From the NCBI GenBank assembly GCA_030849805.1, contig JASANZ010002197.1, positions 1-64,000 on the forward strand: a stretch of DNA of 64,000 nucleotides, written 5' to 3'. Source of the stretch: Sergeia podlipaevii. Lineage: Eukaryota > Euglenozoa > Kinetoplastea > Trypanosomatida > Trypanosomatidae. Below the pieces are notes generated by a model. It was not told the origin of the DNA. It was given only the letters and a program-made list of their open reading frames with translations, and did not search any database. A program made the translations under genes and the position numbers. Positions 1-9,842 of the stretch are shown here, one piece after another; the stretch's first letter is position 1; every line of letters begins with the position of its first letter.

Positions 1-109
1 GTCCCTCATGGCGGAGCGCGGCTCAGTGCCCATGTCGCTGGTGTCAAGTGGGGGCATGCCAGTGGCCGTGTCCCTCATGGCGGAGCGTGGCTCAGTGCCC
101 ATGTCGGTG
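1..109 (-). repeat. 69-bp tandem repeat encoding a 23-aa unit
   Basis: The segment starting at base 1 recurs at base 70, with period 69 bp. About 40 bp of each copy can be compared and they differ at two bases. Read on the minus strand the unit is 23 residues and contains MGTEPRSAMRD. The array may continue beyond the left edge, so the copy number is unknown. Confidence 0.75.
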
Positions 110-2049
110 GGTGGCGGTGAGAGAATGTTTGGTGTCCTTTCTTTTGTGATGGAGCTGGGCTCGGATGAGGAGGAGAGGATCTCTGGCTGTGGGAGACACG
201 CTGCGCATTCTGCGATCTGTTGTTCTGCGTGTGCTGCTATGCTACTAGGGGTCGCTGGGGGTTGCGGTGTCTTTGTATTTGAGTATTGTTCGAGTGGTGG
301 AGGCGCGAGTGGACCTGCAGAGGGTGGGATATGGGTGTGCGTGTGGACCTCAGTTGCTGCCTGTTTGGAATGTATGGGGTGGGGGTCTGTGCCAGTGTTT
401 CGGGTTGTCGAAGCAGGGTGGGTGCCTGTGTGCTTGAGTGTTGGTTGCTGGGGCGAAGTGCCAGCGTGGCGAGTGGGCTGACGCGTCGTTGTACTAGCGG
501 TCGTAGTTAATGGTGGTGCTGCTGGTACCACGGAGTAGTGAGGGGCGTATGCTGGATGGCAGGAGGAGACTTCTTGTGATTGTGGACGAGTAATGGTGGC
601 GTGGGTTGGGGTCAGTGCGAAGTGTTCTCCAGGTTTTGGATGGCCGCCAGTCTGTTGAGAAATATTGGCGCTGTGCGCCGGGAGAGAAGAGTCGATTGCG
701 TAGTGGCGGTTGCTATCCAAGGTATGCTGTGAATTGTGTATTGGTATAGACGACTCTGATGATGTGTGGGGATGGTCGCCCGTACCTCTATCCTGCCCGC
801 TGTGCGCTATAACGCCAAGCGCTTGGGCAGAGGATGTTGGTGTTGTTACTAGACTTTGAGCTCTCTCTTTAAGAGAGGGGACACCGACTGCACCATCCTG
901 CGGATAAGGAATGCCCGGCTGACGGTGAGATTCGTCTCGTGCTTCCATGTTGCGACATTTTTCTGTGGTGTCAGAGATGTGGCCTGAGGCTGCAGGGAGA
1001 TTGCTCGATAATGAAGAATGTGGAGAGACAGGGCGGGTGTGCGTCTGAAAATCATACGCGTTCGGAGAAGGCCGTAACGCTTGCTTAGCGTGGGAATTTT
1101 GTAATGGTGTCTGAGGGGTGTCATCACCTTCTTGACGATGGCGCTGTGCGTGACGACTGGAGTGGCGCTTCTCTTCGCCATCTTTATCGCCACCGATACT
1201 TCTCTGTCCTCTCCTTTGGCCTTTACTAGGGACGATGCCGCGGGCACCAAGTGCGTGCCTTCCAAGATGTACACCATCTGACTCATCTTCATCGCTAGAG
1301 GAGGATAGAGATGGAGTACGTATGCCCGCCAAGAGCCGGTCCAAGTGGTCCTCTGTGTTGGCAATCGTTGACACAAGCGTAGAGGCATCCTCTTCAGAAC
1401 TTTGACTAGGCCGATATCGGCGGCACTTCTGCTGCTGCTTCTCAGGAGTTGGTGAAGGAACGTCAGGAGAGGTGGCCACGGGATTCATAATGCCCCAAAG
1501 TCGTCGTCCTTGTCTAAATTTCGTTGTGGCGTGTGCAGGCGTGAGTTGATCTGGACTTGTCGTTGCTGACGGATTGCTGCTGCTATCTTCTAGAAGAATA
1601 CGCCTTCGCTCTACGTGACTCAGCCCACACAAGTCTGCAGGGAGAGATGGTGGCGCTGGCAGCGGCAGCTTCGGGGAAGGAGAGGCCACTGAGGCAGAGG
1701 CGCCAAACACTGCGGTAGACTGCAGGGGAGGAGGTAAAGATCGCGGCTCGTGGGCTGGCAGCTGCGATGGAGGAGCAAGTCTCCCCCCACTTGCGGTGCT
1801 GGGCCTAGAATACACCCCTGCAAGCTCGCCAAGAAAGACACCCCGATAGGCAAAGGGCCTTGCTGTGCTAGGACGAGGCGTCGTGGTATAGATCGGCAAG
1901 GTACCCCCCATAGGGATGTGTGTTGCTGCTGCCGCTGGTACTACGCCATTAATGCTATTGGTGGTGAGACCGCTCTTGTTACCGCCCCTCAAGCCACGCA
2001 AATACTCTTCAATACGGTCCAGGTGGGCAGCTGTCTTGTCGTTGCTCAT
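1..2049 (-). CDS. Low-complexity hypothetical protein, C-terminus off window
   Basis: The minus-strand frame is open without a stop from an ATG at 2049 to the left edge, at least 683 codons, so the C-terminus is missing. I do not recognise the protein. It opens with a short, possibly helical segment (MSNDKTAAHLDRIEEYLRGL), then becomes disordered and rich in Ser, Pro, Thr, His and Gln, with short basic and acidic patches (SSSSDEDESDG around residue 250). The last visible residues are a 23-residue tandem repeat. No membrane segment or known domain is visible. It is the last gene of the unit in this window, downstream of the bromodomain/CW gene. It could be a cytoskeletal or regulatory scaffold, but that is a guess from composition. 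Reality of the gene: an uninterrupted frame over 2 kb in a stop-rich background is strong support. Confidence 0.72.
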   Translation of the reverse strand, partial: MSNDKTAAHLDRIEEYLRGLRGGNKSGLTTNSINGVVPAAAATHIPMGGTLPIYTTTPRPSTARPFAYRGVFLGELAGVYSRPSTASGGRLAPPSQLPAHEPRSLPPPLQSTAVFGASASVASPSPKLPLPAPPSLPADLCGLSHVERRRILLEDSSSNPSATTSPDQLTPAHATTKFRQGRRLWGIMNPVATSPDVPSPTPEKQQQKCRRYRPSQSSEEDASTLVSTIANTEDHLDRLLAGIRTPSLSSSSDEDESDGVHLGRHALGARGIVPSKGQRRGQRSIGGDKDGEEKRHSSRHAQRHRQEGDDTPQTPLQNSHAKQALRPSPNAYDFQTHTRPVSPHSSLSSNLPAASGHISDTTEKCRNMEARDESHRQPGIPYPQDGAVGVPSLKERAQSLVTTPTSSAQALGVIAHSGQDRGTGDHPHTSSESSIPIHNSQHTLDSNRHYAIDSSLPAHSANISQQTGGHPKPGEHFALTPTHATITRPQSQEVSSCHPAYAPHYSVVPAAPPLTTTASTTTRQPTRHAGTSPQQPTLKHTGTHPASTTRNTGTDPHPIHSKQAATEVHTHTHIPPSAGPLAPPPLEQYSNTKTPQPPATPSSIAAHAEQQIAECAACLPQPEILSSSSEPSSITKERTPNILSPPPTDMGTEPRSAMRDTATGMPPLDTSDMGTEPRSAMRD

Positions 2050-2208
2050 CTTGTGTATGTGTGTGTGCGCTTTTTTTTTTTAGGTAAAGATAAATAGCTG
2101 AAAAAGTTCTTTTTTTTTAAAAAAATATTTACGTTTCTTCTCCCTGTATTCTAAATCTAGTACGTACGCAGATAATTGGACAACAACGAAAAAAAAAAGC
2201 AAAGCAAG

Positions 2209-2250
<42 letters not shown>

Positions 2251-3535
2251 AGTAATAATAATAATAGTAACAATGATGACAACACCTTACAATGCTAGTC
2301 AAGAGCGGGAGAGTAGGTATGAAGGAAAAAAAAAATATATGAGAGAAAGTCAACCACGGGTGTAAGACGTAGGCACACTCACAGTAAATGAAAAAAGTGA
2401 ACTTGAAAAAAAAAAGACTTCTTTGCAAAAGCTGAATACGTGTATCAACTCTGGTGATATTCGCCAAAATAAAAATAAAAAAAAGAAAAAGAAAAGAAAA
2501 GCTTCTCCTGCGTCTTCCTCTCTCTCTGTGTGTTCTCCCACAGCAATTCGTATTCGCCCGTGTTGCTGGCTACGCGTCCCTATAAATGGCTGCTGAATGA
2601 TACTAAGTTGCCTCAACAGGTAACAAGTACGTATCTACCTATTTTTTTCCAAGGTGCTTTGGTTGTAAATGTATTATAAAATATGTCAATCTATCTACCT
2701 ATCTTTCTATATCTAAGAATGAGATGTGCGGGAGAGAATTCTCTTGATTCTCCTACACACACACAGAGAAAAAAAAAAGGGCCAATGCCTACACACACAC
2801 ACACACACACACGCAATACAACTACTTACTCCACCGAATTTCCCTTTTCACAGAAGAATAAACTTCTTTGTGAAGAGAAAGAGAATAGGGAGTATATGTA
2901 TGTGTATGTGTGTGCTGAGGATATGCTTCTTTCAGTTTTGTTGGGCGTGATAGCCCCCCCTTTTCTATTTGTGCTGGCAAATATGATGAGAATGGATGAA
3001 GAGATAAAGAGCACTATATAAACAATAATAGTAGTAGCGAATAGAGGAGGAATGTACAGGAATAATAATAATAATAATAATAATAATAAAGATACACACA
3101 CAAAAATATGAGACGTTCACATATTTATGTATTACCACACAACCATAGAATGCCTGGTAGCTTAATAACAAAAACAAAAAGAAACAAATACTTTCTGCTT
3201 TTTTCTTTTAAAAAAAAAAAGAAATTTGTTTCTTTTCTCTTTGCTATCGTGTCACTCCTGAGAGACACAAAGACACAAACCAATTAGTAAAAAAGAAAAC
3301 ACACACACACATACACGAAGAAGACCTTGTCTCGCTTCTCAATCTCCTCTAAATCAAAAAAAGAAAAAAACGCTCAGCAAACGACGAAGACAGTCCACTA
3401 GTGTAGCACCCATCTTGCATTAATAAAAGTCATCCATAAGTGGTTGGTTAGAAGCAGACAAGAGGAATAAACGGTGTGAGAGAGAGAGTAGGCAAGTGCA
3501 ATAGCAAATGATAGTAATCATTATGAATGACGTAC
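2050..3535. other. Intergenic region
   Basis: A/T-rich spacer between two minus-strand genes. It holds a (CA)17 tract at 2211-2244, a second CA tract near 2793-2813, an (AAT)n tract at 3061-3089 and several A-runs that are T-runs on the sense strand. One of these probably serves the downstream orphan as a splice signal, but I cannot choose which. No gene is visible. Confidence 0.6.
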
Positions 3536-6403
3536 TTACCGTAGTTTTTTATCCAAATTCTTGAGTTTCTGCAAGAGTTCTAGTGGATTGTCGTCTAATG
3601 CCCTGTCCTCCAGCTCCTCCAACTCCTCTTCAAGCTTCTCCAGTTCATGCAAGTTGAACCGGCTCGCATGAGCCCCACCCCCTCCACCTCTACCTTCACG
3701 GCCGCTGTGATCATTGTCACTAGCCGAGGAGGAGGAGGCCGAGGAGGAGTTTACGCTTCTTCTTCGCTTATTACGTTTCTTTGTGTTTTGTTTTGCCGCT
3801 GGAGACCGCCGTCGCTTGAGCCCATCTTTCTTCCCCCGTGCCTTCGCGCCACTCGACAGTGCCGCGGGAGATTTCTTCTTCTTCTTCTTCTTGTTGCGCC
3901 TGTGAGACGCGGAGGACTCAGAGGACACATCAGAAGAGGAGGATGAAGAGAAGCTTTCGCTGCAGCTGCTATCACCGTCGTCACTACTACTTGAGCTGCT
4001 AGACGTGGTGGAGCTTTGTTCCTCCTCCCCCTTTAAAGAATCATGAACCACTGGATGAGAAGCTGGATGCGCGGGCATCTTGCTTGCATTTGCCTTTCTT
4101 CTCTTTGCAGTAGCGGTGGAGTTCTTGCGTGACTGCAGCACCGCCTTCTTGTTCTGCTTGCGTGCTGCCTTGACTTCCCGCAGAGTACCAAAGAATTGGC
4201 GAGCAATGGGGATGTCGTCCTCGTCTTCTTCTGCCCCCGCGGCCGCCCCAGGAGCGGCACTTCTCACTTCTGTGTTTCTCGCTTTTCCGTGTCTCGCACG
4301 GCCCCTGGCACCCCCAGTGGAGGAGGCCTTGACAATGGTTCCCTTCAGCCGCTTTGCGTGACGCTTGGCAGCCGCAGCCACCTTTTCGTCATCGCATACT
4401 TCACCCATGTAGGAGCATACCCAGTACACCGGCGGCGGATCCAGCTTGGCGGGCAGCACTCGCCATGTCTCACAGCGGTCGCAGCACACCCAAAACGTTT
4501 GCTGTGCCCCATCGCCAGCGCCTTCACCAGACGCGGGGGTGACTGCGTGCTCGACCGACTGCTTCTCTTTCCTATCAGGTATGCGGCCTCGCTTCTTGCG
4601 GGGCTTTTCCCCTGGCGATGGCTGTTCCGTTGCTACCTTGATAGACGCCGTCTTCCCCCCCGAAAGATTTAAGACCATGCGCTTGGGTGCTGGCGCTGCC
4701 GCTAGTGTTGCTTCCCTCGGCGTTAGCGATGACTTAGATGAGGGCGGGAGTAGCGCCTCCAGCTCTGTCAGCGAGGTAGGCACCCAAGCAGCTCCATCCA
4801 CTCCTTCACCATTAACGTTGACTTCCCCCGTGCTGTACCCTCCGGCTGATGCTGCTGCGTCGTTTTCTTCCACTGCTTGCGCGTCTCGCAACAGACGCAT
4901 CCCGTGTGAGACCAACGTATCTGCCTGCACATCCAAGACGGAGCCAGTACCGTTGTACGTCGTGCAGTTGGTGCGCAGGAGCATCAGCAACTCACGCAGC
5001 TGAGAGTAGTTCACAAAGGCGTCCTTGTTCACAGAGTACTGCTGCTGCTGCTGCTGTTGGTGAGGAGTCAAAGAAGGATGCAGACCAACCGCCACTGCTT
5101 TACGCTTCAGTCGCAGTTGATGTTGGTGCCGTGTGTTCTCCGTGACGCCCCGAAGAATATCCACGTAGAGAAAAGCAAGACAGACAGCTGCCTTCACTCT
5201 CTTGTGATACCCTGGTGCCTCCCATTCCGTGACAGGGAGCCGAAATGGATACGGGTCGACTCCTGGAGCAGCGGCAGTGGCGACATCGCGCGGTGGATAC
5301 GCCCACAGTTGGTCCACCACGCGGAGAAGCAACAGTAGGCGACTTCGCGAAGGGACGCACGCGGTCACTGTGGCGCCTGTGTGGAATCCCATTTGTTTTG
5401 CAGAAAGAACAGTTGCCTTCACCTCGTCAAATCCCGTGCGGGTTGATGCTAAAGAAGATGTGGAAGTAGGGCGGTGACGCACCCGTGTGTACTCCACCGT
5501 GGCACCTGCCTCCAGGTCAAGTGCTGCAGCCATAGCCTCTGGACAGGCCTCCTCAAAGCTCCATTCATCTAACCACAAGTCATCCTCATTACGGTTGCCA
5601 CGTCCTTGTCCACAGACAGACGCGTGGTTCATGTTGTGAGTGAGAAGCTGCTGCGCCATGAGTCGCTCCACCCTCACTGACTCTAGCCATCGTGTCTGCC
5701 CTGCCACCACGTACGCACGCTGCTTCTCCAGTCGTTCGGCCTTGCTCAGCGCCGCGGCAGCGCTTGTGCTGCTGCTATGTTTGGCCTTGGCAAATATAGG
5801 GTCGTGACTCAGCACCAGCGCAGACCATTGATCGCGACGCCATTCATCAAAAGCCTTCACCATACCAGCGTAGAAAGCGTTGACCGACCCACACGTTGGG
5901 AGCGTTTGTTGAAAGAGTGGGAGCGAAGTAAAGAGAGAATGCTCATCGATGCGTCGTAGTTCCGTCCACCAGTGCCCACCATCCACAGCAACTGCCGCTG
6001 CCGCTGATGCTGGAGAAGAGATCGGCGGAGCTGGCAGGGAGAGCGAGGACGATACCTTGAGTCTAAGAGGACGGCGCGCGTCCATTGTACCGAAACCGTG
6101 ACTATTGCTGTTGGTGCTATCTTGAGTTGCTGCTCCTCCTCGCTCAGTGGTAGAGGCGGCAGGATTGACAGGCAGAGACGATGGCGACGTCGCTTGCTGT
6201 GCTGCCTCTGTAGATCGCGGCTTAAAGTTGAGCACAAGGCGACGCGGTGGCACAGGCGTCGGTGCCAGTGCTGTTGCAGAGGTTACAGGAGGCGACGTGT
6301 GGCTAGGACCGTGTCCTTCTCCTTCTACAATTACGTTAGGTGCATTAAAAAATAAGGTGCTGCTGCTGCTGCTGCTACCCAATGGATGCCCATTGCTAGT
6401 CAT
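3536..6403 (-). CDS. Chromatin-associated protein with bromodomain-like region and CW zinc finger
   Basis: A 955-residue nuclear protein, probably a histone-mark reader. Residues ~636-675 form a CW-type zinc finger: FWVCCDRCETWRVLP, then YWVCS and EVC supply the Trp and Cys pattern of the family, which elsewhere binds methylated H3K4. Upstream, residues ~360-510 look like a divergent bromodomain interrupted by a poly-Gln run (~450). Its end, LLRTNCTTYNGTGS, matches the NC-x-x-YN acetyl-lysine-binding signature. Residues ~780-910 are Ser/Asp-rich then Lys/Arg-rich, resembling a CK2-type acidic tract and nuclear localisation signals. The last ~40 residues are a charged helix. The ATG at 6403 lies 17 nt behind a strong splice acceptor. 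The CW call is firm and the bromodomain call moderate. Family knowledge supports chromatin binding; the partner complex is unknown. Confidence 0.85.
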   Translation of the reverse strand: MTSNGHPLGSSSSSSTLFFNAPNVIVEGEGHGPSHTSPPVTSATALAPTPVPPRRLVLNFKPRSTEAAQQATSPSSLPVNPAASTTERGGAATQDSTNSNSHGFGTMDARRPLRLKVSSSLSLPAPPISSPASAAAAVAVDGGHWWTELRRIDEHSLFTSLPLFQQTLPTCGSVNAFYAGMVKAFDEWRRDQWSALVLSHDPIFAKAKHSSSTSAAAALSKAERLEKQRAYVVAGQTRWLESVRVERLMAQQLLTHNMNHASVCGQGRGNRNEDDLWLDEWSFEEACPEAMAAALDLEAGATVEYTRVRHRPTSTSSLASTRTGFDEVKATVLSAKQMGFHTGATVTACVPSRSRLLLLLRVVDQLWAYPPRDVATAAAPGVDPYPFRLPVTEWEAPGYHKRVKAAVCLAFLYVDILRGVTENTRHQHQLRLKRKAVAVGLHPSLTPHQQQQQQQYSVNKDAFVNYSQLRELLMLLRTNCTTYNGTGSVLDVQADTLVSHGMRLLRDAQAVEENDAAASAGGYSTGEVNVNGEGVDGAAWVPTSLTELEALLPPSSKSSLTPREATLAAAPAPKRMVLNLSGGKTASIKVATEQPSPGEKPRKKRGRIPDRKEKQSVEHAVTPASGEGAGDGAQQTFWVCCDRCETWRVLPAKLDPPPVYWVCSYMGEVCDDEKVAAAAKRHAKRLKGTIVKASSTGGARGRARHGKARNTEVRSAAPGAAAGAEEDEDDIPIARQFFGTLREVKAARKQNKKAVLQSRKNSTATAKRRKANASKMPAHPASHPVVHDSLKGEEEQSSTTSSSSSSSDDGDSSCSESFSSSSSSDVSSESSASHRRNKKKKKKKSPAALSSGAKARGKKDGLKRRRSPAAKQNTKKRNKRRRSVNSSSASSSSASDNDHSGREGRGGGGGAHASRFNLHELEKLEEELEELEDRALDDNPLELLQKLKNLDKKLR

Positions 6404-6420
6404 ACTTCTATCGTTCCTCG

Positions 6421-6470
6421 CTTGGGGAGTGGGGGGGGGGGGGGGGGGAAAGAGGGGGGGGAGTCGTTTC
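6421..6470 (-). promoter_or_regulatory. Trans-splice acceptor of the bromodomain/CW gene
   Basis: On the sense strand, a pyrimidine run of over 40 nt containing C18 (G18 on plus at 6431-6448) ends in CCCCAAG. The AG falls at 6422-6421, leaving a 17-nt 5' UTR before the ATG at 6403. This is the clearest acceptor in the window and fixes the start codon. Confidence 0.65.
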
Positions 6471-7375
6471 TTATCTTTTCCTTCTCAATGCCCTCTGCTT
6501 ACAGATATCTGTATTATTCAAAGTACCTCTTTATTAATATATATGTGTTGCTATTAAACGTCTGGTCTCAAAAAAAAAAAATGATGATGATAATGATAAT
6601 AATAACAATAAAACGTGTCGTACTATTGAAAAATCGTGTGTGTAAGAGGAAAAAGAAAGTTACAAACAACAACAACAACAACAACAACAACACGAATAGA
6701 TGAAGCCTAGACTTTCTAACTCTTTATGTACTTAGATGTATTTGCTATGGCGTGTGATCCCTCGTTCTTTTTTGGGGTATGTGTGTGTGCCTCCATACAC
6801 AAATAAATTAGATAGCAACAACAACAACAACAAAACAGAAAATAATAATAGAAAAATGAGAGAGAGAGAGAGTGAGTGACACTCATATGCAAGGAGCAAA
6901 ATTAAACCTTAAATTACGCTTCCTTGTGCTCCACCAATAAGCAAGCGGAGCCCAACGTCAATTCGTGCCTACGTGCGCGAGCACGCAGACATCTCGTCTT
7001 GTGCTCAGTAGAGTCATAGACTTTGGGCAAAAAACCTCGGAAGCAGCATTTCGTTTGTTTTTGTTTAGCAATCTTGCTGAAGAAAAAAAAAAAAGCAATC
7101 GCTAGGGTATGCTAATAATGATAAAGGAAAAGGAAAGTAGCTTTTTTTTGTTTTGCTTCGTGAAAGTTCATCTTCACAAGCGACACATGCATTCTTTCAT
7201 TCTACTCTTCCTTTTGTCTTGAGCGTGAAGGAGAAGTAGCACACGCACAGTACATGCACTCGCTTTAAAAACAAACAAACTCACACATAAACATTACTGC
7301 CTGTTTTTTTTTTCTCTCTCCCTCTTCCTTTCTTTCACTTAACTCTCCTTCATCCTTTTCAGTTGTTGTTGTTCC
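6471..7375. other. Intergenic region
   Basis: A/T-rich spacer between threonine synthase and the bromodomain/CW gene. It contains (AAC)n at 6664-6693, a second AAC run near 6815-6834, a GA run near 6858-6871 and an AAAC run near 7268-7280. No gene or RNA is visible. Confidence 0.55.
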
Positions 7376-9595
7376 CTAAACAGCAGCAAAATCCTCCAGT
7401 TCGGCCACAACCGCCTCCTGCGCTGCGCTAGACATCCGTGGCGCGGACGCCTGTCTCTCCGCCATCTCCAGCGCTGCGACTAGCGCAGGGTGTACTTCCA
7501 CACCTCCGGCGCTACCAAGCGCGCACACACACTGGTAGAGTTCACGAACGCGCGCGATGGCCTCGACGGGGGAGGTGGCGGGCTTACCGAGCTCCATCGC
7601 CTCTCCCTTCAGCGCGTGCAAAACAGGCTCAGGAAACTTTGCCCAGTGCGCCGTGCTCGCGATCACCAGTGGTGGAAGAAGAACATCCGCGCGGTTGATG
7701 CCTGTGAGCTCGCCCTCCAGCTGAAGACACTGCCGGTACACATGTGCGACGTGCACTGCAACCGCCGTATGAGGGTCCAGCAGACGCTTCCCTGCGGAGG
7801 CCTCAAACACCGCCTTGATGGTAGCCGCGCACTCAACCTCGTCGCAACGCCCAGCCCAGAAGGCCTCACTCATCTTTTGCTTCATTGCTGCAGGGAGTGT
7901 GAAGTGGCCAACGGTCTCAAGATTGTGCATGAGGCTCGCCACGCACGTGGTGTCACCACCGCTAAGAAGGAACAAAAAACGCTCCACGTTAGAGGCCCTG
8001 ATGATGTCAATAGAGGGAGACGCGGTCCTGTGTAGGGGCCGGTTGCGCGTGTCGTAGCAACCAGTTTGGATGAAGTCATACAGCACGTCGTTCTTGTTGG
8101 CGGCAACAACGAGGCGACGGATAGGGAGGTCCATTAGCCTCGCCACGTAGCCGGCAAGAATATTGCCAAAGTTTCCACACGGCACGACGACATCGATGGG
8201 GTTGTCCATCTGCCAGCCTCCACTTGGGGCCTCCTTGGCGTGCGTGGAGGCTCTTTGCACGTGCTGGCGGTACGCCCAGAAGTAGAACACCACTTGAGGA
8301 ATGAGGCGGCCCCAGTTAATGCTGTTGGCAGAGGATAGACGCACAGACGGGGTACGGCTGGCGAGCCTCTCCTTGAGGGCCTCGTCCGCAAAGATGGACT
8401 TGGCCGTCTTCTGGCAGAAATCAAAGTCAGAGTCCACCGCAAGAACGCGGACGTGTGTGCCATCGTCAAAAGCAAGCATCTGCAGCTGCTGGACTGGTGA
8501 GACGCCGTGAGCGGGGTAGAGGATCATGACCTTACATTTGTTTCCTGCATTGACAAACCCACTGATGGCGGCTACACCTGTGTCACCAGAGGTGGCGGCC
8601 ACGATCATGTACTTGTCTTGTGTGCCATCAGCCTCCTGTGTGGCTTCTGCAGAGGAGCCAGCAGCAGGGGATGAGGAACAGACACCGCTAAAGCTTGAGC
8701 ACGTCAAGGAGCTGTGCCGCGCCTCGTGCTCCCACTCGACTGCGGTGTTGAAGTAGCGAGGGAAGAGCTGTAATGCAAAGTCCTTAAAAGCGGCCGTGGG
8801 GCCATGGTAGAGCTCCATCACCGACACATCCCGCATCACGCGATACCACTCCTGCCCTTCTGTTTCCTGCGGCGTCTCGGATGGTTTCTTGCTCTTCTCA
8901 TCATACGTTTCTCCTGCTGGCAGCTTCTGCGACGGTTGCTGCTTCTCAGCAGGAGGAGCCGCACCAAGAAGAATAGGCGTAACTGGACAGATGTCTTCTA
9001 GCCCACACCACCGACTTGCATCATACGCCTGCATAATGAGTGGGAACAACTTAGAAGGGGTGAGCGTGGTATCCACCAGCATGCCCATTACCGTGGCAGC
9101 CACCTCGATGTAGCTCAGGTGACGTGCCTTACACAGGTAGCGCAACTGAGAGGCTGGCATCACTGGGACCCGCTTGAGAATATAGAGGCCACCATCTGGC
9201 GCGAGGCCTTCTCGCACAACGGAAAGAAAAGTAGAGCTCTCGCTAGGGCTGCGCGTGCTCGAGAAGCGATGACGCGGTCCACCTTCCGTGGCTCCGAGCA
9301 TCTGCTTCAGCATGGTGACTAGTTCATGACTAGTGCTCTGCGCAGTCCACACAAAGCGAGAGTGATAATGCTGGTAGAGCGGCTTTGCATAAGCGGTATC
9401 CTCCGAGTCCAGGCAGAGAATAAAGGGCGAGGCCGACTCCCCCAGAGAAGGCTGTTGTGGTTGGTGGCCTTCGGTGCTGGCGTCAGAGGAGCCAAAAATG
9501 TTGTAAGTGATGAGGACATCGCGGAGTTCATCCTTGACGTCGTCTGAGGCGCTGCCTACAATGCGGAGTGGGCGGGGTGAGAGAGGGCTGGACAT
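7376..9595 (-). CDS. thrC: Threonine synthase (EC 4.2.3.1)
   Basis: PLP-dependent enzyme that converts O-phosphohomoserine to threonine and phosphate, the last step of threonine synthesis. The family start (FLSVVREGLAPDGGLYILKRV) begins only near residue 120. The PLP lysine sits in HGPTAAFKDFA at Lys271. The phosphate-binding stretch ATSGDTGVAA lies near 333, NSINWGRLIPQ near 425, and the C-terminal barrel follows. Two hydrophilic insertions, residues ~215-250 and ~295-325, interrupt the catalytic fold without touching motifs. At 739 residues it is longer than the usual 450-600. The first ~110 residues are unrecognised. The symbol is the bacterial name, used for convenience. The enzyme fold and start ATG look intact, so I expect activity. 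Confidence 0.93.
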   Translation of the reverse strand: MSSPLSPRPLRIVGSASDDVKDELRDVLITYNIFGSSDASTEGHQPQQPSLGESASPFILCLDSEDTAYAKPLYQHYHSRFVWTAQSTSHELVTMLKQMLGATEGGPRHRFSSTRSPSESSTFLSVVREGLAPDGGLYILKRVPVMPASQLRYLCKARHLSYIEVAATVMGMLVDTTLTPSKLFPLIMQAYDASRWCGLEDICPVTPILLGAAPPAEKQQPSQKLPAGETYDEKSKKPSETPQETEGQEWYRVMRDVSVMELYHGPTAAFKDFALQLFPRYFNTAVEWEHEARHSSLTCSSFSGVCSSSPAAGSSAEATQEADGTQDKYMIVAATSGDTGVAAISGFVNAGNKCKVMILYPAHGVSPVQQLQMLAFDDGTHVRVLAVDSDFDFCQKTAKSIFADEALKERLASRTPSVRLSSANSINWGRLIPQVVFYFWAYRQHVQRASTHAKEAPSGGWQMDNPIDVVVPCGNFGNILAGYVARLMDLPIRRLVVAANKNDVLYDFIQTGCYDTRNRPLHRTASPSIDIIRASNVERFLFLLSGGDTTCVASLMHNLETVGHFTLPAAMKQKMSEAFWAGRCDEVECAATIKAVFEASAGKRLLDPHTAVAVHVAHVYRQCLQLEGELTGINRADVLLPPLVIASTAHWAKFPEPVLHALKGEAMELGKPATSPVEAIARVRELYQCVCALGSAGGVEVHPALVAALEMAERQASAPRMSSAAQEAVVAELEDFAAV

Positions 9596-9823
9596 GCGCG
9601 AAGGTTAACTGAGTTTCCTTTGCTCCACCTCTTATTCTTGTCTCTCTTTCAATAGGGTTAATGCCTGAATAGCAATATATAATGTATACCACTACGACTA
9701 CTGCTGTCTTGCAAAGATAGTTTGTTTTGTAGGAGGCCGCTATTTGTTAGAATACACAAACAAACAAAACCAAAAAAAAAAATGTGAAACAGTAAACAAT
9801 AAAAAAAAATATATGACGGTAAA

Positions 9824-9842
9824 CTAAGAAAAAAAAAAGAGT
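9824..9842 (-). promoter_or_regulatory. Probable trans-splice acceptor of threonine synthase
   Basis: The sense strand reads a T-run ending in CTTAG, with AG at 9825-9824. This would give a 5' UTR of about 230 nt. Other T-runs lie nearby, so the exact site is uncertain. Confidence 0.4.

Noticed and set aside
849..1388. Minus-strand frame of 179 codons
   Set aside because: It overlaps the open frame from 2049 to the left edge in another phase. The longer frame has coherent low-complexity composition and an ATG with a 5' context.
2211..2244. Regular CA repeats considered as a CRISPR-like or telomeric array
   Set aside because: They are plain dinucleotide repeats without spacers, and telomeric TTAGGG units are absent.
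4446..5003. Plus-strand frame of 185 codons inside the bromodomain/CW gene
   Set aside because: It lies opposite the CW zinc finger and bromodomain coding region and has no domain of its own.
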